Below are positions 57,364-64,000 of a stretch of 64,000 nucleotides of DNA, piece after piece. The translations under genes were made by a program, and so were the position numbers. Numbering within the stretch: the first letter of the stretch is position 1; the number at the start of each line of letters is the position of its first letter. The stretch is from Actinomyces sp. oral taxon 897 (lineage in GTDB: Bacteria; Actinomycetota; Actinomycetes; Actinomycetales; Actinomycetaceae), in NCBI RefSeq assembly GCF_002999235.1, contig NZ_CP027236.1, forward strand, positions 806,001 to 870,000, in the 5' to 3' direction. The notes beneath the pieces were generated by a model, which saw only the letters and a list, made by a program, of their open reading frames with translations, did no database searches and was not told the DNA's origin.

Positions 57364-57452
57364 GGGGACGTACCTTGGTCACCGGGGACGTACCTTAGAG
57401 GTACGTCCCCGTCGGCTAAGGTACGTCGTCGCTGGCTAGGGCACGTCGCCGG
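57364..57452. repeat. family A palindromic repeat, copy 2
   Basis: Two direct units (GACGTACCTTGGTCACCGGG at 57367, repeated from 57387) run into inverted ones. The centre is a perfect hairpin: GGGGACGTACCT (57384-57395), loop TAG, AGGTACGTCCCC (57399-57410). It lies between convergent stops (lipoprotein gene and rpe). Confidence 0.85.
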
Positions 57453-57462
57453 CACCAGCCCG

Positions 57463-58164
57463 CTAGCAGCTGACGTAGCCGTGGCGGTGGGCGGAGGCCA
57501 GGGCCCGCAGCTGGTCCACGGCGTCCAGGGCGTCGGACGCCCGGTAGACGGCGCTGCCGGCCACGAAGACGTCCGCCCCCGCCTCGGCGGCCCGGCCGAT
57601 GGTCGTCGCGCTCACCCCGCCGTCGACCTGGATGCGCAGCTCCAGGCCCCGGCGCCCCACCATGCGCCGGGCCCGCTCGATCTTGGGCAGCATGGCATCG
57701 ATAAAGGACTGCCCGCCGAACCCGGGCTCGACGGTCATGATCAGGAGCATGTCGAACTCCCCCAGCACGTCGGCCACCGCCTCCAGGGGGGTGGCCGGGC
57801 GCAGGGCGATCCCCGCCTGGCTGCCCAGGCGGTGCAGCTCGCGGGCCAGACGCACCGGCGCCGTGCTGGCCTCCAGGTGGGCGGTGACGGTGTGGCACCC
57901 GGCCTCCGCGTAGGCCGGGGCCCAGCGGTCGGCGGCCTCGATCATGAGGTGGGCGTCCACGGGCAGGGGGGTGTGGGCGAGCACGGCCTGGACCACGGGC
58001 AGGCCCCAGGACAGGTTGGGCACGAAGTGGTTGTCCATAACGTCCACGTGCACCCCGTCGGCCCCCGCCCGCCCGCTGGAGGGGTCGGCCGCCACCCGGT
58101 CCAGCTCACGGGCCAGGTGGGCGACGTCGCAGTTGAGGATGGAGGGGTGGATAGCAGGTTCCAT
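57463..58164 (-). CDS. rpe: ribulose-phosphate 3-epimerase
   Basis: Interconverts ribulose-5-phosphate and xylulose-5-phosphate in the pentose phosphate route; 233 residues, TIM barrel with a metal site. Motifs are [36 protein letters not shown] (metal ligands and catalytic Asp), [42 protein letters not shown] and [30 protein letters not shown] with the second catalytic Asp. The ATG at 58164 follows a GAAAGAGCC stretch. The gene is bracketed by two family A repeats, one on each side. Confidence 0.95.
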   Translation of the reverse strand: MEPAIHPSILNCDVAHLARELDRVAADPSSGRAGADGVHVDVMDNHFVPNLSWGLPVVQAVLAHTPLPVDAHLMIEAADRWAPAYAEAGCHTVTAHLEASTAPVRLARELHRLGSQAGIALRPATPLEAVADVLGEFDMLLIMTVEPGFGGQSFIDAMLPKIERARRMVGRRGLELRIQVDGGVSATTIGRAAEAGADVFVAGSAVYRASDALDAVDQLRALASAHRHGYVSC

Positions 58165-58276
58165 GGGCTCTTTCCTGGTGGTGGGTGTCGGGACGGTGGT
58201 ACGGGCCGGCGCGCGGTGGCCGGTCGGCGGGTGGCCGGTGCGGACTGTCGGGCAAGCGGCAGGTGGGCAGCTGGTG

Positions 58277-58401
58277 GCGACGTACCTTGGTCACCGGGGA
58301 CGTACGTACCCGAGGACGTGCGCGAGGTGATGCGCCTGCGACGTACCTTGGTCACCGGGGACGTACCTCTAAGGTACGTCCCCGCCGACTAAGGCACGTT
58401 A
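58277..58401. repeat. family A palindromic repeat, copy 3 (with internal duplication)
   Basis: It has the same plan as copy 2, with hairpin GGGGACGTACCT (58357-58368), loop CTA, AGGTACGTCCCC (58372-58383). In addition the left part is duplicated: 29 bases starting GCGACGTACCTTGGTCACCG at 58277 recur at 58338. It lies between the rsmB stop and the rpe start, within a tandem minus-strand pair. Confidence 0.85.
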
Positions 58402-58421
58402 GCAGTAACCGTGGCGGCGGG

Positions 58422-60347
58422 TCAGTGACGGCACAGCAGCGCGCAGAACATGGCGTCGGTACCGTCCAGGTGGGGCCAGAGCTGGAGCATCTGCTGCTCT
58501 GCCCCCGCCGGCGGCACCGGTGACACCCGGGCGGCCACCTCACCGGCGTGGAGAGGACTCGCCTCCACCCCCTTCCTGGCCAGGGCGGCCAGGGTGTCCT
58601 TGACCACGAGGCTGGTCTCCAGCAGGTGCGGGGAGCAGGTGGTGTAGGCCACTACCCCCCCGGGGCGTACGGCGAGCAGGGCGCTGGCCAGGAGGTCGCG
58701 CTGGAGGGCGGCGAGCTCGGTGACGTCACGGGGCTGACGGCGCCACCGGGCCTCCGGGCGCCGCCGCAACGAGCCCAGGCCCGAGCAGGGCACGTCCACG
58801 AGCACCCGGTCGTAGGCCCCCGGCTCCTGGCGTCCCGCCTCCCGGCCGTCGGCGCAGCGGACCTCCACGACCCGCTCGGGCAGGGCCCGTACGGCGGCGC
58901 GCACCAGGTCGCAGCGGTGAGGGGCGACCTCGTTGGCTACCAGGGTGGCGCCGCGCTGGGCGGCACGGGCCCCCAGCAGGGCCGCCTTGCCCCCGGGCCC
59001 GGCGCACAGGTCCAGCCAGCGCTCGTCACGCCCTTGAAGGGGGGCCTCGGAGAGCACCAGGGCCACGAGCTGGCTGCCCTCGTCCTCCACGCCCGCACGT
59101 GAGTCGCGCACCGCGGCGATACGCACCGGGTCCCCCCCTGCCAGGACGACGGCGCAGGGGCTGCGCTCCCCCCGCCGGGGCTCCTGGTGGCTGGCGTCCC
59201 AGGCGGCGGAGGCCAGCTCCTCGGGGGTGACCAGGCCCGGACGGGCGCACAGGGCCACCTCGGGCTCGGTGTTGTCGGCCTCCAGGAGGGCCTGGAGCTC
59301 ACCGACGTCCCGCCCGTTGCCCAGGAGGGCCTGGCGCATGGCCCTGACCACCCAGGCCGGGTGGGAGTGGGTCCGGGCCAGGGCGCTCACCTCGTCGGGG
59401 GCGGCGGAGGCCACCCGCTCCAGCCACGACTCCAGGTCACCCTGGGCCACCCTCCGCAGGACGGCGTTGACGAAGGTGGCGGCGCCCCGGCCGGCGGCGT
59501 AGGAGGCCAGGTCCACGGTGGTGCTCACCGCGGCGTGGGTGGGCACGCGCATGCCCAGGAGCTGGTGGACCCCCAGGCGCAGCACGTCCAGGACCAGGGC
59601 GTCGACCTGGTCCAGGGGCCGGTTCGAGCACATGGCGATCACGGCGTCGTAGCGGCCCTGGAGGCGCAGCGTGCCGTAGGTCAGGGAGGTGGTGAAGGCG
59701 GCGTCACGCCGACCCGCCCGCGCCTGGTCCAGCATGGGCGGCAGGACCAGGTTGGCGTAGGCGTCGTCCTGACGGACCCGCTCCAGGGCCCTGAGGGCCA
59801 GGATCCGGGGGGTGTCGGGCTCACCGGGGCGCCCCGGGGCACGCCCCGACGAGGTACGGCCGCGGTCCCGGCCGTCATACCGGCCCTGGCCGCGGCCCCA
59901 GTGGCCCAGCTGGCTACGACCGTCGCCACCGGGGCGATCCCCGTCCCGGCTGCCGCCGTCGTAGCGATTCCGGCCCCGGTCATCGTCCTGGTCCCGGCCG
60001 CGGGCCCAGTGGCCGTCACCATGACCTGTGCCGTCGTAGTGGCCGGGGCGACCCCGACCCTGGTCCCAGCGTTCCCCGTTATAGCGGTCCTGGCTGCGGC
60101 CGCCACCGTCGTATCGGCCGCGGCCCCGGTCCCTGTCGTCGTAGCCTCCCTGGTCCTGGCGGCCACTGTCCCGACGGCTCTCACCGCGGTCCCGGCCCTC
60201 ATCCCGGTCCCGGCCCCGGCCTCCATGGCCCAGCTGGCTACGACCGTCGCCACCGGGGCGGTCCCCGTCCCGGCTGCCGCCGTCGTAGCGGCCCCGGTCC
60301 CGGCCGTCGTCCCGGTCCCGGCCCTGCCAGCCGTGGCTGCCGGTCAT
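58422..60347 (-). CDS. rsmB: 16S rRNA m5C967 methyltransferase RsmB with long disordered N-terminus
   Basis: SAM-dependent cytosine-5 methyltransferase of 16S rRNA, 641 residues. From residue 181 it is a normal RsmB: NusB-like helical domain (RILALRALERVRQDDAYANLVLP), then a Rossmann methyltransferase with LDLCAGPGGKAALLGARA, the Cys motif DVPCSGLGSLRRRPEARWR near 518 and catalytic AYTTCSPHLLET near 566. Residues 1-176 are an added Arg/Gly/Asp/Tyr-rich tract holding a 22-residue near-exact duplication (20-41 and 127-148, RYDGGSRDGDRPGGDGRSQL...). Such RGG/RDG tracts bind RNA in other proteins. The stop of fmt overlaps its ATG by four bases (ATGA). Confidence 0.92.
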   Translation of the reverse strand: MTGSHGWQGRDRDDGRDRGRYDGGSRDGDRPGGDGRSQLGHGGRGRDRDEGRDRGESRRDSGRQDQGGYDDRDRGRGRYDGGGRSQDRYNGERWDQGRGRPGHYDGTGHGDGHWARGRDQDDDRGRNRYDGGSRDGDRPGGDGRSQLGHWGRGQGRYDGRDRGRTSSGRAPGRPGEPDTPRILALRALERVRQDDAYANLVLPPMLDQARAGRRDAAFTTSLTYGTLRLQGRYDAVIAMCSNRPLDQVDALVLDVLRLGVHQLLGMRVPTHAAVSTTVDLASYAAGRGAATFVNAVLRRVAQGDLESWLERVASAAPDEVSALARTHSHPAWVVRAMRQALLGNGRDVGELQALLEADNTEPEVALCARPGLVTPEELASAAWDASHQEPRRGERSPCAVVLAGGDPVRIAAVRDSRAGVEDEGSQLVALVLSEAPLQGRDERWLDLCAGPGGKAALLGARAAQRGATLVANEVAPHRCDLVRAAVRALPERVVEVRCADGREAGRQEPGAYDRVLVDVPCSGLGSLRRRPEARWRRQPRDVTELAALQRDLLASALLAVRPGGVVAYTTCSPHLLETSLVVKDTLAALARKGVEASPLHAGEVAARVSPVPPAGAEQQMLQLWPHLDGTDAMFCALLCRH

Positions 60348-61306
60348 GAGCGCTCCTCCCCGGTGGTGGCGTCATCCTGGCCCAGCCGCTCTCCCGGCCC
60401 GGGGCGCGCGCCCCGGGCCCAGGCGTCGGCCGCCATCCAGGAGCGTCCGGCCGGGGCGACCTGCCCCAGGCGCAGGGCGTGCGAGCCGGTCCCCACCAGG
60501 ACCTCGTGGCGGGAGGGGCGCAGCTCGCCGGGGGCCAGGTCGGTGACCTCGGGGACCAGGGCCAAGGGGCCTAGGCGCAGGCGGACGCCGCGCCAGGTGG
60601 TGTGCGCCCCCGGGGAGGGGGTGACGCCCCGGACCCGCCGTTCCAGCGCGAGGGCCGGGTCCTGCCACCGCAGCAGGCCGTCGGCGGTGGTGAGCAGCGG
60701 GGCGAGGGTGGCCGCGGCGTCGTCCTGGGTCTCGGGACGCACGCTGCCGTCGGCGACGGTCCCCAGGGTGGTCAGGAGCAGACCCGCACCGGCGGCGGCC
60801 AGGCGCTCCAGGAGGTCACCGCTGGTGTCGGTGGAGCGGACGGCCTCGGTCAGGCGCGCGTAGACGGGACCGGTGTCCAGGCCCTCCTCAAGCTTGAACA
60901 CGCAGGCCCCGGTGACGTCGTCGCCCGCGATAAGGGCCCGCTGGACGGGGGCGGCCCCGCGCCAGGCGGGCAGGAGGGAGAAGTGCAGGTTGAGCCAGCC
61001 GTGGACAGGCACCTCCAGCAGGCTGACGGGCACGATCCGCCCGTAGGCCACGACGACGGCGACGTCGGCCTCCAGGGAGCGGATCCAGTCCTGGACCTCC
61101 ACCTGGCGCAGGGTGGCGGGGGTGCGTACCTCGAGCCCGGCCGGGCGGGCCAGGGCGGCCACGGGTGAGGGGTGGAGGCCCCGGCCCCGGCCCCGGCGCG
61201 CGTCGGCCCGGGTCAGGACCCCTACCACCTCGTGCTCCGGGCTGTCCATGAGGGCCGTCAGGGCGGGTAGGGCGACCTCAGGGGTCCCGGCGAAGAGCAC
61301 ACGCAT
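60344..61306 (-). CDS. fmt: methionyl-tRNA formyltransferase
   Basis: Formylates initiator Met-tRNA; 320 residues. The N-terminal formyltransferase fold has VLFAGTPEVALPALTAL, VVVAYGRIVPVSLLEVP, the catalytic set NLHFSLLPAWRGAAPVQRALIAGDDVTG (Asn, His, Asp) and VFKLEEGLDTGPV. The C-terminal OB-like domain starts near 205. The ATG at 61306 was chosen because the family begins MRVLFAGTPE. The gene usually follows def; def is absent here. The large family B element lies directly upstream, so its promoter is near or within the left repeat arm. Confidence 0.95.
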   Translation of the reverse strand: MRVLFAGTPEVALPALTALMDSPEHEVVGVLTRADARRGRGRGLHPSPVAALARPAGLEVRTPATLRQVEVQDWIRSLEADVAVVVAYGRIVPVSLLEVPVHGWLNLHFSLLPAWRGAAPVQRALIAGDDVTGACVFKLEEGLDTGPVYARLTEAVRSTDTSGDLLERLAAAGAGLLLTTLGTVADGSVRPETQDDAAATLAPLLTTADGLLRWQDPALALERRVRGVTPSPGAHTTWRGVRLRLGPLALVPEVTDLAPGELRPSRHEVLVGTGSHALRLGQVAPAGRSWMAADAWARGARPGPGERLGQDDATTGEERS

Positions 61307-61391
61307 ACCCGTCAGTCTACGGGGACCGGCAGGACAGCACGACGTCACCCCCGCCGCGCCCCCTCGCCCCTCGCGCTCCCCTCGCGCTCCC

Positions 61392-62071
61392 CTCGCGAGA
61401 ACGGTACTTATTCGCCGTGAGAACGGTACTTGTTGCTCGTGAGAACGGTACTTGTTCCTCGTGAGAACGGGGGCCGCTCCGGTGGCCCGGGTGTAGACGC
61501 CCCCTGTCGCAGGGTCGCCTGCCGTGAGGACGGGGTTGCCCAGAGGGCTCGCCGGGGTCTGTGACGTCTCCGACAGGCATGGGAATCCATGCGATCTTCC
61601 GATTGCTCGCGGGTCGCCTGACGATCTCGGGATCCTGCTTTGACGCAGCCTGGCTTAAGGTCGGACCCACTCCGCCCTACCTTTTGTAGCAATGAATGCC
61701 CACGCAGGTCAGGGGCATGACCTCGGCGCGGCCAAGGACGGCCCCGGCGGAGATCGCGCTGCGTCGGGCCCCGATGCGGCCGAGGACGGCCCCGGCCCTG
61801 AGCCTCAGACTGCGTCAAAAGCAGGTCTGCGGACCGACAGTTTTGCACGAGTTCTTGCAGATCGCACAGGTTCTTGTGTCGGCTCCCCACCTGCCCCTGA
61901 GATACCTGCGTGATTCCGTAGGCCCCGACGGAGCCTCCTACAAGAACTCGTGCAGTCCAGAGGTCGCACCACGTGACCGTTCCGCGACTCGCCCGTTCTC
62001 ACGAGGAACAAGTACCGTTCTCACGAGGAACAAGTACCGTTCTCACGGCGAATAAGTACCGTTCTCGCGAG
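61392..62071. repeat. 680-bp non-coding element bounded by 80-bp inverted family B arrays
   Basis: The left arm 61392-61471 and right arm 61992-62071 are reverse complements with one mismatch in 80. Each arm is CTCGC, three tandem 22-bp units beginning GAGAACGGTACTTRTT, and a partial fourth. Left units are 61397-61418, 61419-61440 and 61441-61462; right units are 62001-62022, 62023-62044 and 62045-62066. The 520 internal bases have no coding bias and hold two more dyads: CCTGCTTTGACGCAG (61634-61648) with 61810-61825 (one extra A), and TGCACGAGTTCTTG (61844-61857) with 61941-61954. A 21-base direct repeat (61728 and 61776, one mismatch) is also present. It fills the gap between fmt and a HAD gene. 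Confidence 0.85.
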
Positions 62072-62082
62072 AGGGAGGTGGG

Positions 62083-62721
62083 TCAGGGGCGCGGGAGGAG
62101 GCCGCGCTCAATGAGGTCGGCCCGCAGGCGGCCGGCGCCGGTGAAGTGGTGAGTCCGGAGCCCCACCGCCCGGGCGCCCCTGATATTGGCCGGTGAGTCG
62201 TCCACGAAGAGGGTGAAGGCGGCTATGAGGCCGTAGCGCTCCAGGAGCCGGCGGAAGATCACCGGTGAGGGCTTGACCTGGCGCTCCTGCCCGGAGACCA
62301 TCAGGCCGCGAAAGCGCTCCAGCTGGGGCACCATGGCGCGGGCGGCCGGGAAGGTGGGGGCGTCGAAGTTGCTCAGCAGGTACAGGGGGACCCCGGCGGC
62401 CAGGAGGTCGTCCACGACGCCCAGGGTCCCGGGTACGGGACCGGTCAGGGAGTCAGGGAAGTTCGCCCGGTAGGTGGACAGGATCTCCACCCAGTCGGGA
62501 CGCCGGGGGTGGGTGGCCGCCAGGTCCGCGAGAATGTCCTCAAACGGCTCACCCAGGTCGCTACGGGCATTGAGGGCGTCAAAGTCCGCGCCCTGGCAGA
62601 ACTCGTCCCAGTCGGCCTGGCTCACCCGCCCGGCCACGGCCGCCATGGCCTCCCAGGCCACCAGGACGTTGCCGTAGTCCAGGACGACGGCACTCACCCG
62701 TGTATCCGTGGTAGGGCTCAT
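62083..62721 (-). CDS. HAD-IA family phosphatase
   Basis: Haloacid dehalogenase-type hydrolase, 212 residues, resembling the YihX-like alpha-glucose-1-phosphatase group. Motif I is VVLDYGNVLVAWE (nucleophile Asp; the second Asp of the usual DxD is Gly here, as in the DYGN subgroup), motif II is LYLLSNFD, motif III Lys lies in ERQVKPSPVIFRRLLERYG, and motif IV is TLFVDDSPANIRGARAVGLRTHHF. The cap (about 30-95) is the helical C1 type. The substrate is not determined. ATG 62721. Its stop lies 11 bases from the right arm of the family B element. Confidence 0.88.
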   Translation of the reverse strand: MSPTTDTRVSAVVLDYGNVLVAWEAMAAVAGRVSQADWDEFCQGADFDALNARSDLGEPFEDILADLAATHPRRPDWVEILSTYRANFPDSLTGPVPGTLGVVDDLLAAGVPLYLLSNFDAPTFPAARAMVPQLERFRGLMVSGQERQVKPSPVIFRRLLERYGLIAAFTLFVDDSPANIRGARAVGLRTHHFTGAGRLRADLIERGLLPRP

Positions 62722-63114
62722 GGGCCTATTGTGCCCGACAACCCCCGGCAACGCACCGGTTCCCGGTGCACCGACCAGCCCCCTGCCACCGAGGCCGCGC
62801 GGGCCTGGCCAGGTTGGCCCTCAGCGCACTGGCCTCAGCGCACCAGCCTGCCACTGTCGGCCCCGCAGGCCGGACCGTCTCAGCGGTCACCACCGGCCAG
62901 CCCGACCCGGGGCCCAATCCCCCGGCCCGGGCCGTCCCCGAGCAGGTGCGGCCGCTAAGCACGCACCCGGTCCCGCCACGCACCACGAGGGCGCGTGACG
63001 GGACCGGGTGGACAAGGGCCTCAGTCCGTGTGGCTCGACGGCCGCCTGCGGGACAGGGGCGCTCGGGCCGCCAGATGACGACGCCAGGCCTGCGGGACAG
63101 GACCGGGAGGGGCC
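62722..63114. other. gene-free gap with a long dyad
   Basis: 393 bases without a credible gene. CACCCGGTCCCG (62964-62975) pairs with CGGGACCGGGTG (62999-63010), and CACGC/GCGTG extend the stem inward. It follows the stop of the secreted-protein gene on the minus strand and is probably its terminator. The rest is Pro/Ala-coding-like in several frames but without consistent bias. Confidence 0.55.
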
Positions 63115-64000
63115 TCAGGTCTGGGGGACGAGCACGTCCTTACCATCCTGCCTGACCACGTTGAGGGTCGCACCGCGCGGGACCGTGCCGGTGGTCGTCG
63201 CCGAGGACTCCACGCTGGTCTGGTAGTAGACGGCGGAGCCACGGCGCAGCGCCACCGTGTCCTTCCCGTCGCCGTCCCAGTCACCGACGTAGATCTCGTC
63301 GCTGGCACGCCCGATGGACACCGAGGCCACCGGCGCGGCCAGGGCCGTGTTGTCGTTGTAGAACACCACGCGGGTGCCCACGCGGACGGCCCAGGACCTC
63401 ACCCCGTCGCCGTCCCAGTCGCCCAGGAACACGGTGCCCTTGGCGGCCGCCTCCACGGTGGCCACGAAGATGGGCTTGGTGGGATTCTCCGGGTTCGGGC
63501 CGGGCGTGGGACCAGGAGTTGGCCCAGGAGTGGGCCCGGGCGTGGGACCAGGAGTTGGGCCGGGCGTCGGCTCGGGGGACGGCGTGGGCCCGGGCTCCGG
63601 GGTCGGCTCAGTGGTGGGCGCCGGCGTCGGGCTGGGCCCGGGCGTCGGCCCTGACGTCGGCTCGGGGGACGGCGTGGGCCCGGGCTCCGGGGTGTCACCG
63701 CCCGGCCGGGCGGGGGTGGACAGGCCCAGCCGCGCGTTGGCGGTGGCCGAGGTGCAGGCCTGGGGCACCGGGCTGGCTGTGCAGTCCACGCCGAGCAGGT
63801 CGTTGTCGGCGACCCGTTCCACCCTGACCAGGCGCAGGTTGTCCACCAGGACCGGGGCGGAGCCGTCACCAGCGGTGACGCTCAGGGTCACCGCGGTGCG
63901 GTCCTGGCCCACCGTGAAGCGCACCGGCACCCGCTGGAAGTAGGTGCCGTGCTTCTGGTCGGCCGCCACCCAGTTGGCCGCCGAGGTCGTGGAGATCCGG
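63115..64000 (-). CDS. C-terminal part of a large secreted protein (FG-GAP-like repeats, Pro-rich linker)
   Basis: Incomplete: the frame is open to the window edge. Of the 295 residues seen, the first part ([19 protein letters not shown]...[13 protein letters not shown]) looks like a carbohydrate-binding beta-sandwich, such as those after large glycoside hydrolases. A linker of some 75 residues made of PTPGP/PSPEPT units follows. Then come two repeats of FG-GAP/VCBS type ([18 protein letters not shown] and [18 protein letters not shown]) with Asp-rich, probably Ca-binding loops. There is no LPxTG signal or membrane helix at the end, so it is probably released or held non-covalently. The catalytic part and signal peptide are outside the window. 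The linker DNA contains a 38-base direct duplication (63566-63603 and 63656-63693). Confidence 0.8.
   Translation of the reverse strand, partial: RISTTSAANWVAADQKHGTYFQRVPVRFTVGQDRTAVTLSVTAGDGSAPVLVDNLRLVRVERVADNDLLGVDCTASPVPQACTSATANARLGLSTPARPGGDTPEPGPTPSPEPTSGPTPGPSPTPAPTTEPTPEPGPTPSPEPTPGPTPGPTPGPTPGPTPGPTPGPNPENPTKPIFVATVEAAAKGTVFLGDWDGDGVRSWAVRVGTRVVFYNDNTALAAPVASVSIGRASDEIYVGDWDGDGKDTVALRRGSAVYYQTSVESSATTTGTVPRGATLNVVRQDGKDVLVPQT

Noticed and set aside
61397..61470. Family B array as a CRISPR
   Set aside because: Units follow each other without spacers, there are no cas genes, and the arrays are mirrored; they are plain tandem repeats.
61408..62055. Open frames (about 70-160 codons) on both strands inside the 680-bp element
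   Set aside because: No ribosome sites, no codon bias and no protein-like text; they owe their length to high GC.
61392..62071. Insertion sequence or complete transposon
   Set aside because: The arms resemble multi-site transposon ends, but there is no transposase or other gene and no visible target duplication, so I report it only as an element of unknown type.

Overview
The window is very GC-rich (third codon positions of real genes are almost all G or C), with GTG starts and 4-base ATGA/GTGA overlaps throughout. It carries a single-chain type I fatty acid synthase with its own acyl-CoA carboxylase and AcpS, the rapZ-yvcK-whiA-gap-pgk-tpiA-secG block, an scpAB/parA/xerD block, a PTS beta-glucoside operon and a eukaryotic-type UDP-glucose pyrophosphorylase. 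This points to Actinobacteria, most likely Actinomycetaceae (Actinomyces-like). The genus is an inference from gene content and gene order, not from a database search. The DNA looks like ordinary chromosome; I see no transposase, phage gene or CRISPR array.

Layout. 0-5 kb: a two-domain GNAT acetyltransferase and a ParE/GyrB2-type topoisomerase subunit (minus strand), then a divergent DUF7455 gene and two YbjN-like genes. 5-18.5 kb: one long minus-strand run, read from high to low coordinate: rapZ, yvcK, whiA, gap, pgk, tpiA, secG, xerD, parA, scpA, scpB, a hypothetical reading frame that runs without a stop into rluB, and tyrA. 18.6-26.6 kb: purT (plus), then uvrC, a BglG/LicT antiterminator, a three-domain PTS permease and a GH1 phospho-beta-glucosidase (minus), with a clear RAT/terminator switch between antiterminator and permease. 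26.9-28.3 kb: a Cof-type HAD phosphatase and four tRNAs (Val-GAC, Cys-GCA, Gly-GCC, Val-CAC). 28.4-42 kb: a degenerate inositol-phosphatase-like protein, UDP-glucose pyrophosphorylase, a large multi-spanning membrane protein, uvrA with an SOS box, small genes (YciI, a protein behind a DtxR-like iron box, DUF1540, YbaK), glycerate kinase and a PutP-type symporter. 42-56 kb: the fatty acid synthesis block: biotin carboxylase/BCCP, carboxyltransferase, 3150-residue FAS-I, a possible 45-residue coupled ORF, and AcpS. 56.4-64 kb: a lipoprotein, rpe, rsmB with a long disordered repeat-rich N-terminus, fmt, a HAD phosphatase, and the C-terminal part of a large secreted protein that runs off the window.

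The most unusual content is not protein coding. Three unrelated families of short (19-22 bp) tandem repeats lie between genes, and two of them share one plan: tandem copies on one side facing inverted tandem copies on the other. Family A lies at 4839-4923 and on both sides of rpe (57364-57452, 58277-58401). Family C lies at 8095-8192. Family B lies at 37924-37979 and as two 80-bp arms, identical but for one base, that bound a 680-bp non-coding element (61392-62071), which holds two further inverted repeats. Their function is unknown to me; terminator, processing-site, protein-binding array or mini-transposon are all open.
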